In this document: positions 44,303 to 52,730 of the stretch, one piece after another
Layout of the letters: every line of letters begins with the position of its first letter
How positions within the stretch are numbered: the first letter of the stretch is position 1
DNA from: JBDUDK01 sp040002995
GTDB lineage: Bacteria > Actinomycetota > Acidimicrobiia > Acidimicrobiales > Ilumatobacteraceae
Assembly (NCBI GenBank): GCA_040002995.1
Contig: JBDUDK010000075.1
Span: 1 to 64,000, forward strand
Reading direction: 5' to 3'
Length of the DNA stretch: 64,000 nt
Notes under the pieces: generated by a model
What the model saw: the letters and a program-made list of their open reading frames with translations, nothing else
Told to the model about the DNA's origin: nothing
Database searches by the model: none
Program-made: the position numbers and the translations under genes

Positions 44303-45763
44303 GTGATGCTCGATGCGTCGAGGGTGACGGTGCTCGGTGGCGGCAGGCGCAAGATCGCCACCGCCGACCGGCGCGGCCAGTCGGTCGATCGCTACGAGGT
44401 GCGCTGGCGAGCACACCTTCGACCCGGCGGCCAACGCGACTATCGACGACGCTTCGATCGGGCGGCCGACGCCGACGAGTTCATCAGACGCCTCAAGGCC
44501 GTCGGGCTTGCGGGCAGTACCTGGGGGCTCGACGACGAGGGTCGCCCGGTCGACTGCACGAAGCAGTCGCCCGCCACATCGAGCGCGAGTCAAGTGACCC
44601 TCTGGTCAGGACTCGTCGCCTATCGAGCAGCGACATGGCGAGGAGCATCGGGCAACGGGCGAAAGGCTGCAGCACTAACGCTGCGCGCGATGGCGAAGAC
44701 GCTGAAGACGGGCGCACCTGCTATTCCGCCGGCGACGCTGGCCTATCTCGACCTCGTCGCGTTTCGACGCGAGACCGAACCGGACGACATGGAGCGCTCA
44801 ATACCGGAGAAACTCGAACACGACGGCCGGATCTTCTGCGCGTCCGACATCGTCGGTGGCAGGGCCTTCCTCGATCGCTGGTCGCTTCCAATCCCCGATC
44901 TCGATCGTTCTCACGTTCGCCGGCTGATCGCTGAACTCGGGCATGGTCGTGCGGCGTCGACCGAACGCCGACGTTGGACGCAGATGCGCGCGGTTCTTAG
45001 ATGGTGGCGCGACGAGGGACTCATCACAAACGACGTCACATCACGCGTCGGCGTCATCCGCGGCACCAGCGTCCCCACGCTCGGCGACGACGAAGCCATC
45101 CCAGACGAACACGAGATGTGGTCCATGGCATGGGCCCTTTGCTTGACCGGGAAGCCACAGTACGGCGCCCTGCCGTTGGTCATGGGAGGGGGTGGCTTGC
45201 GTATCGGTGAGTGCTGCGAGCTCCGCCGTCGAGACTGCATCGACGATCCGAACGGTGGCATGTGGCTCTCCGTTCGGGGAACGCTGGCGAAGCCCGGCCG
45301 ATCGTGGACGGACTCCGGTGAAGGCACGGAGCGCCGAGGCACCAAGGCGAAGGGGCCGGACGGCGACCTTCGCGGTCGACGCACGTACCTGCCGCCGTCG
45401 GAGGCCAGCATTCTTCGCACGCACCTCATGACCTTCACCGGACGCGCGGCAGACGCGTACGTCTTCACGAGCATGACCGGCAAGCCGCTTGACGTCTCGC
45501 ACTTGCAGGAGCGTGCGTGGAAGCACGCTCGGGAGCTGGCGTTCCCTGAACCCCATCGACTCCACGGTGTCGGCCGCCACGCGTTCCGACATCTCGCCGC
45601 CACTCGGTGGCTTCGCGCCGGCGTACCACTGCGCACCGCTGCGAGATGGGGCGGCTGGAAGGACGTCGCCACCATGCTGCGCTGGTACGAGTCACGGCTC
45701 CCTGGCGACGACGAGTTCGCAGCGAATCGCATGTCCGTATCAACCGAATGGAGGACAAGGTGA
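44303..45763 (+). CDS. Tyrosine recombinase / phage-type integrase
   Basis: 486 residues. A core-binding helical domain (about residues 195-255, with RRWTQMRAVLRWWRDEGLI) precedes the catalytic domain. Catalytic residues: Arg in GGGLRIGECCELRRRD near residue 300, HAFRH (HxxR) near 425, and the Tyr nucleophile in MLRWYES near 462. All expected positions are intact. GTG 44303 is chosen because a GGAG lies 7 bases upstream; longer frames start with TTG. Its TGA overlaps the GTG of the next small gene. Confidence 0.9.
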   Translation: MMLDASRVTVLGGGRRKIATADRRGQSVDRYEVRWRAHLRPGGQRDYRRRFDRAADADEFIRRLKAVGLAGSTWGLDDEGRPVDCTKQSPATSSASQVTLWSGLVAYRAATWRGASGNGRKAAALTLRAMAKTLKTGAPAIPPATLAYLDLVAFRRETEPDDMERSIPEKLEHDGRIFCASDIVGGRAFLDRWSLPIPDLDRSHVRRLIAELGHGRAASTERRRWTQMRAVLRWWRDEGLITNDVTSRVGVIRGTSVPTLGDDEAIPDEHEMWSMAWALCLTGKPQYGALPLVMGGGGLRIGECCELRRRDCIDDPNGGMWLSVRGTLAKPGRSWTDSGEGTERRGTKAKGPDGDLRGRRTYLPPSEASILRTHLMTFTGRAADAYVFTSMTGKPLDVSHLQERAWKHARELAFPEPHRLHGVGRHAFRHLAATRWLRAGVPLRTAARWGGWKDVATMLRWYESRLPGDDEFAANRMSVSTEWRTR

Positions 45764-45962
45764 GCACTCACCGCTACGTGCCCACGACGATGGACCCGGC
45801 CTCTTCCCCAAGGCCGGTTTCGAGCGCGCCGCCCACGGCGAAGTTGACGGCACTCACGCGTGGCTCGCGGGCGTACTGGATCGATGGTTCACTCACCACG
45901 GCGTCGAACTCCGGGTGCCACAGCCGAACATCGAACCCGTCGGCCTCGACATCGACCTATGA
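45760..45962 (+). pseudogene. Small gene after the integrase, apparently frameshifted
   Basis: A GTG at 45760 overlaps the integrase stop (GTGA) and reads VSTHRYVPTTMDP, then runs into low-quality sequence. In another frame from about 45799 a protein-like segment continues, GLFPKAGFERAAHGEVDG through PVGLDIDL, whose TGA overlaps the next ATG (ATGA). Adding one G in the CCCGGCC run near 45795-45800 would join them into a 67-residue protein. Either a real single-base deletion or a sequencing error. Function unknown. Confidence 0.6.
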
Positions 45963-46099
45963 CGAATCCCGTCAGCAGCACCGAAACCCCGCCAAAGGCC
46001 AAGCCGATCAAGCGTCCCAGAAAGGCATCGAGGATGCCGTTCAACGCGTACGAACCGAGCGTTCTGGGACAACCGCTGCGAGCGCCGATCGCCGGATAG
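45959..46099 (+). CDS. 46-residue basic protein coupled to the integrase cluster
   Basis: MTNPVSSTETPPKAKPIKRP and onward, 46 residues, basic and Pro-rich. Its ATG overlaps the stop of the preceding frameshifted gene (ATGA). The chain integrase, 67-residue product and this protein forms three consecutive overlapping starts, supporting a single transcript. No family recognised; an accessory to recombination is possible (inference). Confidence 0.5.
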   Translation: MTNPVSSTETPPKAKPIKRPRKASRMPFNAYEPSVLGQPLRAPIAG

Positions 46100-46248
46100 G
46101 ACGCGGTTCTCTCAACTGCTGAACATTCAGTGCGCGCCAGTGAACACCGCGGGCTCGTCGCCCGCAGGACGCCCGATCCGGCGATCGGCGCCCCTTCCGC
46201 TCGAGTTACGCACAGCTGAGGCCGCGAGTTTGTTCTCCATGGTCAGGT

Positions 46249-46764
46249 TCAGCAACGGCTCGCCCCTGTGATGCTTCCGGAACCGGTGCTATCGGTGAGG
46301 TAGGTGGCTACGCCGTGTCCGTGTGCGGTCATGCCGGCGAGTTCACCGCTTCCTCCGTGGCCGATCACCGTGAAGGTGGAGGTGGCGTTTCCTAACGCGT
46401 TGATCGTCTCGTGGGTGCGCACGAGGAACGAGCCGGCCCCGCACCCGGCGACGAGTCCCGTGAACTCCTCGATGATGTCGAGGTGGTACGTCCCGCGCGG
46501 GTCCACGACGTAGCGGTAGGTGTAGGTAGAAGTCCCGTCCCAGTCGCCGGAGTACGTGGCGACGCCGAACGCCTCGCCGTGGCAAACCGCGGCAACGTTA
46601 TGCGGCGCGCAGCGCAGCGACGTGAGGGTGTCCGGGCCGGATGTGTAGGTGGCGGAGAACGGCGTAGAGGTCGAACTGGCGCCGGCGGGCAGCGCGCCGC
46701 CGATGATGAGGGTTGCTACGGCGGCGATGACGCCGAGGGCCCGAGCGGCTCTGGTCCGGTTCAT
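46249..46764 (-). CDS. Secreted protein resembling DUF3224 / allene-oxide-cyclase-type barrels
   Basis: 171 residues from ATG 46764. A signal peptide (MNRTRAARALGVIAAVATLIIGG, cleavage around GAS) is followed by a beta-rich domain ending FTVIGHGGSGELAGMTAHGHG, a pattern like the DUF3224 barrel family. Two cysteines in the mature part may form disulfides. Its ATG overlaps the stop of the SnoaL-like gene, so the two are coupled. Function unknown. Confidence 0.65.
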   Translation of the reverse strand: MNRTRAARALGVIAAVATLIIGGALPAGASSTSTPFSATYTSGPDTLTSLRCAPHNVAAVCHGEAFGVATYSGDWDGTSTYTYRYVVDPRGTYHLDIIEEFTGLVAGCGAGSFLVRTHETINALGNATSTFTVIGHGGSGELAGMTAHGHGVATYLTDSTGSGSITGASRC

Positions 46765-47192
46765 GACGTGCCTGCCGTGTCCGGCACGAGTCCTAGCTGC
46801 TGCATCATTTCGAGGTTGTCCCACACCGTTGAGATGTCGGTGACTTTGCCGTCGACGACGCGGTCTATTGAGATGAAGGTGATGATTACGGACTTCTCGG
46901 TCGGCGCGATCCCGAAGTAGTCACCTCGGTGCGTGCCGCGGTAGGTCCAGCGACTCGCCACAAGGTCGCCGTCGGCGACAATGTCTTCCAGGGTGATGTG
47001 CTGATCCGGGAACCCGATGAGGTCAGCGGCGACGGATTCCTTGAACGCCGCCAAGCCGTGCACCTCGGGAGCACCTGACGCTCGGTATCGGACGTGGGCG
47101 GCGACCGCGTCGTCGGCGACGGAGAGGTTCTTGTGGTTGTGGAGTTCCTGGTAGATCCGTTGGACGAGATCCCGGTTGGCTTTGTTGGACAT
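46761..47192 (-). CDS. SnoaL-like (ester cyclase / NTF2-fold) protein
   Basis: 143 residues from ATG 47192. NTF2-fold features: a helix with RDLVQRIYQELHN, then VHGLAAFKESVAADLIGFPDQHITLEDIVADGDLVASRWTYRGTHRGDYFG. This matches the widespread SnoaL-like polyketide-cyclase family, most members of which have unknown substrates. It overlaps the downstream secreted-protein gene by four bases and follows the large ATPase regulator gene on the same strand. Confidence 0.8.
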   Translation of the reverse strand: MSNKANRDLVQRIYQELHNHKNLSVADDAVAAHVRYRASGAPEVHGLAAFKESVAADLIGFPDQHITLEDIVADGDLVASRWTYRGTHRGDYFGIAPTEKSVIITFISIDRVVDGKVTDISTVWDNLEMMQQLGLVPDTAGTS

Positions 47193-47264
47193 GGTTTGAC
47201 TCCTCATGGTTGGCGCGAGGCCTGCACCCTGGGAGGCGTAACTCCAACTGTTACGGGCGTACGC

Positions 47265-50200
47265 CTATTGCGACTCTGTGAGTTGGGAACGAGGAACGAT
47301 GCCCAGCACGGTTGCTGCGGTCTGCGCCGCGTCGCTTAGCGCCCGGGCGCGTGCGACGTCGCCCCGTCTCCCTCTTTGACGGAGCGCTGCGGCCAGCTCG
47401 AAGCGTGTCTGGGTGGCCCACGACACTGCGCCGATGAGCTCGTGGTGTTCGAGGGTTTCCTCGAGATGGCCCACGGCGACCTCGGTCGCCCCGAAGGTGG
47501 CGGCGAGCATGCCGAGGTGATGGGAGGTAGCCCCGTTGAAGGCTGCCAGTTCGGCGGTGCAGTCGAGGGCAGCAAAGGGCACTACTGATTCGTAGAGCCG
47601 TTCAGCCCGCTCGTCGTCGCTCAGGACCGAGCACGCCAGCGCCAGCATGGGGACCGCGGTTGACCAGAGCCCGTCGTCGGCGAGCGCGGCGAATCCAGCT
47701 TCGTCTGAGCGGGACAGCGCCTGCCGGGCGTCGTCCCACCGATGGACCCCCACCGCAGTCGCCGCCTCCCAGGCCGAACGCAAGCTGCTCCACCGGCCGT
47801 CCCCGCGCGGGGGTGGCAACATGGCCAACTCGTGGAATCGGCCTTGGACGAACCAACACGCCCACAACAGGTCGCGTTGCAGGTCGGTTGGCACGGTGAC
47901 GTCCCAGCCGGCGCGCCGGGCGGCGTCCTCCATGCTCGCGGCGAGCCGTAAGGCTTCGGAGTAGTCGCCGGTGACACAGGCGCGCCGCCCGGCGATGGCG
48001 ATGCGGTAGATGTCGAAGAAGGGTCGGTGTAGTTCTCGAGCGAGGGCGGCGAAGCGATCCTCGGCGTCGCCAGCGGCGGCATGGTCTCCGAGGTGGAGCA
48101 GTGCGAACGCGCGGTACAGCAGGGCTAAAGCCTGGGTTTCGGGATCGCGAAGACCGACGGCAAGGTCGTAGAGCTCGGTGCTGAGAGTCACTTGCGCCGC
48201 GACGTCGAGGGGACCGGATCGGGTGTACAGGGCGGCCACCAGCGCGTCGGCAATCAAGGCCGGTGCGCCGGTCCCTCGGGCGACACCGAGCGCGTCGCGC
48301 TCGAGCGCGCGTCGTTCGTCCCTCGTTGAGACGAAGGCTCGCCAACGCGCGAGCGCGCAGAGAAGGGCGACGCGGGCGCGATCGTCGTCGCTGCCGATTG
48401 CCGCAAGAGCCTGCCGGATGAAACGTACCGGTTCGTCCACCTCCTCGGGTGTCGTCGCCACCGACAGGCTCCCGAACGCCAGCGCAGCGCGGACGATGAG
48501 GTCCGTCGCGCCGCACTCCGCGGCGACGTCGGTCGCCTCGCGCACCGCGACCTTCCCGACTTCAGGTCGCCCGCTGCGGATCTCTGCTCCGCCGACCGTC
48601 ACGAGAATCTCGGCGCGCCGTCGGTCGTCCAGCGAGGAGCTCGAGTCGAGGACCGCGAGCGCCGCTCGCCCCCACCTCGAGGTCTCCTCGAACGCTCCGC
48701 GGTCGAACGCCTCCGTGGCGGTCGCGTAACACTCGTCGACGGTTTGGGCCGTATCGACGACGGGCGCGGCGAGCAGCAGGTGATGCGCGATGGCGCGGTG
48801 GTCGTGCGGGAACAACTTCTGCAACGCGCCGCCGACGCGCGCATGGAGGCGGATGCGACGGGCGGCTTCGATGCCTTCATAGACGCCAGCCTGCATGACC
48901 CCATGGACCCACCCGTAGCGATCGACCGCGTCCGGGAGCGGTGTGATGAGTCCGGCGGCGTTCGCGTTCTCGACGGCCTGCAACAACTCCTCCTCGTCGA
49001 CCGAGGCGGCCCGCTGCAGGACGACCAGGTCGAACTCCGCCCCGGCCACGGACGCGACGGCGAGCACCTGGCCGGCCAGACCCGGGAGCCGACCGACTCG
49101 TTCCTCCACCGACTCGCGAATTCCCGCAGGCAGCCGGTGCAGCGCTGTCCCCCCGCCGTAGGAGATCTCCTTTACGAACAACGGATTGCCCGCGGTGGCC
49201 GCGTGGACCTCGTCGGCGCCGGCGGTGTCGGCGCCGTGCGCGAGGAGCAGCGCCTCGACCTCGATGCGCCCCAGCCCCGCGAGTCGGCAGCGGGTGATGC
49301 CGGGCTCACGTCGGAGGCCGGCAAGCGCGCCCACCAACGGATCGCCGCGTCGGGTGTCGGTGTCGCGGTATACGGCAATGATCGTCAGCGCCCCCACGTC
49401 CTCGGCGCGGGCGAGGTATCGAAGCAGTTGCAGGCCCGGGCGATCAGCACAGTGGAGATCGTCGAGTACGAGCACCACCGGACCCGCGGCCGTCGCGCCA
49501 GCTAGGACCGCCTCCACGGCGACGAACACCTGGTAGCGGTCGACATCACCACGCCCCGACGCCAACGGCCACCAGCGTTGCAGACGTTGCTCGAAGCTTG
49601 GCCCCAGCCTCGCCAGCGGCACGACGTGTGGTCTCACGACGTCGCGGGGCAACCAATCGACGAGCGGCCCGAGCGCCTGGGCGAAAGGGTCGTAGCCGAA
49701 CGCCAACTCCCGATCGCAGCGGCCGTACAGGACCTGGGCTCCCTCCCGCTTAGCCACGAGCGAGACCTCGGCGGCCAAGCGGGTCTTGCCGATTCCCGGT
49801 TCGCCACTGACCAGAACCAGCTGGGCCCCTTCTAACTTCGACGCGCGCCACCGGTCGAGCAACAGCTGCGACTCCTGAGCGCGACCCACGAAGGGGGGCG
49901 GCAGGTCAGCCTCCGCCCGCAACCTCGGTGGGAACACCAGACCCACATCCCCAACGTTCCGAGGCGGTGCCTCGGTCTGCCACCGCACGGGAACCCGGGG
50001 GTCCGGACGATAGGCGCAGTACGTGCCCGTATGGATGGTGCCCTCGAGGTGAGCTCCCAGGGCGGGAAGCGCTGCGGCGACGCGACCGAGTGCCGACCGG
50101 ATCGCACGCGTCGCCCGAACTCGGGCCCGCTCGCTGCCCGATGCCGCGAGTCGGTCGCGGCCGCCGAGCCCCACCGCCGCCGACAGCTGCTCGACGAGCG

Positions 50201-50552
50201 CATCGACCTCCGCTTGAGCACGGGCGGCTCGTTCGAGGTCGGCGAACGCCTCAGCCTCGTCCACCTCGGCGCGAAGGTCCAACAGTCGGCGTCGGTACGC
50301 CGCCTTCGCGGCACCGTCGAGGATGGGCCCGGCGTCGCCTTCGCCTCTGAGCATGCTTGCGCCGGTCGAGGTGAGATCGAGCGCGTGGATGTCGCGACCA
50401 GGAGCTGCGAGCAGGCTGCTAAGCAGCTCTAAACCCCTGCTGTCTGCGAGCCGGACGATGGCACCCTCGAACCCGACCGTCCAGCAATCGCCGTCGCGGA
50501 AGAACGCGCCCGTGGCGACCGACATCGAGGAGACGTCACGAGCACCGCTCAC
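47265..50552 (-). CDS. Large AAA/STAND-type ATPase with TPR-like repeats (signal-transduction regulator)
   Basis: 1095 residues. An N-terminal domain (GAIVRLADSRGLELLSSLLAAPG) resembles that fused to predicted ATPases in actinobacteria. The ATPase has Walker A GEPGIGKTR near residue 249 and Walker B VVLVLDDLHCAD near 361. The C-terminal ~500 residues are Ala/Leu-rich helical repeats. There is no C-terminal LuxR helix-turn-helix as in MalT/LAL regulators, so it may signal through a partner. GTG 50552 start; ATG 50525 is an alternative. It precedes the SnoaL-like and secreted-barrel genes. Confidence 0.8.
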   Translation of the reverse strand: MSGARDVSSMSVATGAFFRDGDCWTVGFEGAIVRLADSRGLELLSSLLAAPGRDIHALDLTSTGASMLRGEGDAGPILDGAAKAAYRRRLLDLRAEVDEAEAFADLERAARAQAEVDALVEQLSAAVGLGGRDRLAASGSERARVRATRAIRSALGRVAAALPALGAHLEGTIHTGTYCAYRPDPRVPVRWQTEAPPRNVGDVGLVFPPRLRAEADLPPPFVGRAQESQLLLDRWRASKLEGAQLVLVSGEPGIGKTRLAAEVSLVAKREGAQVLYGRCDRELAFGYDPFAQALGPLVDWLPRDVVRPHVVPLARLGPSFEQRLQRWWPLASGRGDVDRYQVFVAVEAVLAGATAAGPVVLVLDDLHCADRPGLQLLRYLARAEDVGALTIIAVYRDTDTRRGDPLVGALAGLRREPGITRCRLAGLGRIEVEALLLAHGADTAGADEVHAATAGNPLFVKEISYGGGTALHRLPAGIRESVEERVGRLPGLAGQVLAVASVAGAEFDLVVLQRAASVDEEELLQAVENANAAGLITPLPDAVDRYGWVHGVMQAGVYEGIEAARRIRLHARVGGALQKLFPHDHRAIAHHLLLAAPVVDTAQTVDECYATATEAFDRGAFEETSRWGRAALAVLDSSSSLDDRRRAEILVTVGGAEIRSGRPEVGKVAVREATDVAAECGATDLIVRAALAFGSLSVATTPEEVDEPVRFIRQALAAIGSDDDRARVALLCALARWRAFVSTRDERRALERDALGVARGTGAPALIADALVAALYTRSGPLDVAAQVTLSTELYDLAVGLRDPETQALALLYRAFALLHLGDHAAAGDAEDRFAALARELHRPFFDIYRIAIAGRRACVTGDYSEALRLAASMEDAARRAGWDVTVPTDLQRDLLWACWFVQGRFHELAMLPPPRGDGRWSSLRSAWEAATAVGVHRWDDARQALSRSDEAGFAALADDGLWSTAVPMLALACSVLSDDERAERLYESVVPFAALDCTAELAAFNGATSHHLGMLAATFGATEVAVGHLEETLEHHELIGAVSWATQTRFELAAALRQRGRRGDVARARALSDAAQTAATVLGIVPRSQLTESQ

Positions 50553-50679
50553 GCTGCGAAGTGTAGGAATACGAGGGCGGCGGCGTTGCTCGTCGGTTCC
50601 GCCACCCGACGGTCACCACGCGAAGCCCCCGTCGCCTGTCGCCCGCCAGCAGAATGGGACCACTTTGAGGTGGGCGGAT

Positions 50680-50890
50680 TCAACCGATCGGCCCAAGAAG
50701 TTCGGCGAGCCGCTCGGATGGTTTCATGAATCCGAGGGTCTTGCGAGGCCGATTGTTGAGGCTCCGGGCGATCCGGGCGAGCTCCTCGGCCGTAAGAACC
50801 GACAGGTCCGTGCCCTTGGGCAAGTACTGGCGAAGGAGGCCGTTGGTGTTCGCGTTCGTGCCGCGTTGCCAAGGACGGCGAACCTCAACG
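50680..50890 (-). pseudogene. IS30-family transposase remnant (C-terminal part)
   Basis: The minus strand encodes PWQRGTNANTNGLLRQYLPKG followed by a short tail with NNRPRKTLGFMKPSERLAELL, the characteristic C-terminus of IS30 transposases. The N-terminal and central DDE region are missing. It ends with a normal stop at 50680. No terminal inverted repeats were found, so the element is dead. Confidence 0.8.
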
Positions 50891-50978
50891 GCTCGCCGGC
50901 GACGTCGACCACGGCGAGCACGTTCACGTCGGGGAGTCCGACCAGCAGCTCGCACATGCGCGTACTCTCGAACTCCAC
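50887..50978 (-). pseudogene. Possible ISL3-family transposase N-terminal fragment
   Basis: Frame from GTG 50978 reads VEFESTRMCELLVGLPDVNVL then VDVAGEPLRF, resembling the N-terminus of ISL3-type transposases before the zinc-finger segment. It breaks off where the IS30 fragment begins, in a different frame. Family call by memory of the pattern and short length, so moderate confidence. Confidence 0.5.
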
Positions 50979-51016
50979 AGGCGCTCTCCCGAACTCGACG
51001 ACCTTAAAGTTGGTAC

Positions 51017-51805
51017 ATGGAAGAGCAGCCCCTGGTCGGTGGCATCGCGAACGTTGGCAAGGTCGTGCGGGTCGGTCAGCATGTGCTTCGCCCGCCGACC
51101 CGGCACACAGCATCCATTCGCGCCTTCCTCCGTGCGCTGGACCGGGCCGGATTCGTAGGCGCCCCACTCCCGGTCGGCATCGACGACGACGGACGAGAGC
51201 GCCTTGCTTTTATCGAGGGTGACGTCCCGCTGACGCCGTATCCCGCTTGGAGCCAGACGGACACCGCGCTCGCTTCCATCGCCCGACTGCTGCGCCAGAT
51301 GCACGATGCAGCACACACCTTCGACCACCGAGATCACACCTGGAGTCACGCGCTGTCCGACCCGGCCGGTGGGACGATCGTGTGCCACAACGACCTCGAG
51401 CCATCCAATATCGCGTTTCGCGACGGCATCGCAGTCGGGTTCATCGACTTTGAGTTCGCTGCACCCGGCCGGCCTGTCTACGACCTCGCCCAGATGGCCC
51501 GGGTCTGCGTGCCGATGGACGGCGAGGTCGACCGGGCGCGGCTCGGCTACCAACCAGCCGACCTACCAGCGCGGCTGCGGCTCGTGGCTGACGCCTACGG
51601 ACTGGATCGTGACGGCCGGGCCGAGCTGCTCACGACGATGGATGTTGCCTTCGCGCGCATCGAGGCGGCCATCCGGCGCAGCGTCGATGCCGGCAACCCG
51701 AACGCCAAGGCGCTGTGGGACCGGACCGAAGGCGGCGAGCGGTTCGACCGGCGGCGTCGCTGGTGGGCCGCGCATCACGACCAGTTCGTGGCTGCTCTTC
51801 GGTAG
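51017..51805 (+). CDS. Aminoglycoside/choline-kinase-fold phosphotransferase (APH family)
   Basis: 262 residues. The kinase-like C-terminal lobe has the catalytic loop VCHNDLEPSNIAF near residue 122 and the metal loop VGFIDFEFAAPGRPVYDLA near 140, in place of the usual HGDLHPGN and IDWE forms. The N-lobe lysine region is short. Family members phosphorylate aminoglycosides, choline, homoserine or other small alcohols; resistance should not be assumed. It starts 38 bases downstream of the transposase remnant on the opposite strand. Confidence 0.8.
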   Translation: MEEQPLVGGIANVGKVVRVGQHVLRPPTRHTASIRAFLRALDRAGFVGAPLPVGIDDDGRERLAFIEGDVPLTPYPAWSQTDTALASIARLLRQMHDAAHTFDHRDHTWSHALSDPAGGTIVCHNDLEPSNIAFRDGIAVGFIDFEFAAPGRPVYDLAQMARVCVPMDGEVDRARLGYQPADLPARLRLVADAYGLDRDGRAELLTTMDVAFARIEAAIRRSVDAGNPNAKALWDRTEGGERFDRRRRWWAAHHDQFVAALR

Positions 51806-51875
51806 CCGTCGAAGATGTCTGACCTCTCTAGACACCGTCAAGTTCGCAGGGCCCCTGTCTCGCGTCAGGGATGCC

Positions 51876-52043
51876 CTACACCCCGCTCATTTCCGAAGCG
51901 CCCTTTATCTCAGCTCGTCCGAGGATTAGGCGGACCAACCTTCCCGCCGCTTCAGCGCGCAGCACGGTCACGTCAACAAGTTCGGGCCGACTGCGCGGGA
52001 TCGAGAACTGGTCGCCGCCGTCGGCGCGCGCCTCACTAGGCAT
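51876..52043 (-). CDS. Small hypothetical protein (55 residues)
   Basis: ATG 52043 with a GGAG ribosome-binding site six bases upstream. The product contains FSIPRSRPELVDVTVLRAEA and ends at TAG 51876. Beta-like then helical composition; no family recognised. A short gene in a region otherwise poor in coding sequence. Confidence 0.4.
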   Translation of the reverse strand: MPSEARADGGDQFSIPRSRPELVDVTVLRAEAAGRLVRLILGRAEIKGASEMSGV

Positions 52044-52256
52044 GATCGCTCCAACCTGGCGCGCCAGCGATTGTTGAATCCTCGGGGTCCGTTGCCTTGG
52101 GAGGAACCGAGGGTCGTGCCCGCACCGTCGACGAATTCGCCACTATCGCGGCGTCGTCGTCACGGTCAACGTCGACCACAGCGCGCCCGACTGTCGATCA
52201 GGCATCGAAACATTGGCCCGCGCTGGCGCCGGCACTAGCGCTGCCTCGCGACCGCC

Positions 52257-52418
52257 CTAAACGGCTAGGGCCTCCCGGGCGTCGAACTCCGCGCAGATCC
52301 GCACAGCCGTAGCCGCGGCGTCCCGCTTCTGATCTTCCATATAAGGCGCCGCCATCGCGATCGTGGTTAGCGCCTTGATAGCTGCCTCGGCGCGGTCGAG
52401 GCGTTCTTCTGTCGTCAT
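52257..52418 (-). CDS. Small hypothetical helical protein (53 residues)
   Basis: ATG 52418 to TAG 52257. MTTEERLDRAEAAIKALTTI and onward, with a heptad-like pattern of hydrophobic residues that suggests a short coiled coil. Codon use fits the neighbourhood. No family recognised. Confidence 0.5.
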   Translation of the reverse strand: MTTEERLDRAEAAIKALTTIAMAAPYMEDQKRDAAATAVRICAEFDAREALAV

Positions 52419-52730
52419 GCCGCAACCCTACGCCCGGCGCACGCGTAACCTTTCAGCAGCGGTTGACCCCGCCCGCTCGCGCGGTAGACCATCGGCGGCC
52501 GAACAGCGCACTCGTCCTCGGCGCGCTGGCCGGGCCGCGGGTTCCCCGTTCGTCCACGAAAGCTCAGGCGCGTACCGTCGGCCTCGGTCTTGCGTTCCTG
52601 AACTCCCTAGGCTCAGGCGCCCGCAAGTCGCGCGACTTGACCGCACAAGGGGCGCCGGTTCACCGGACCAAGCCATCGCAGACGAGAAGAGGAGCTCCAG
52701 CGCAACGCCGTGTCGGCAGTGCCCCGTGCT
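52419..52730. other. Intergenic region (312 bp) with no visible gene
   Basis: No reading frame with coding character, repeat or clear promoter was found on either strand. The region lies downstream of the sugar-transport operon and may be decayed sequence at the boundary with the accessory region. Confidence 0.5.

Noticed and set aside
50553..51016. Complete insertion sequence
   Set aside because: Only partial transposase fragments remain and no terminal inverted repeats or target duplication were found.
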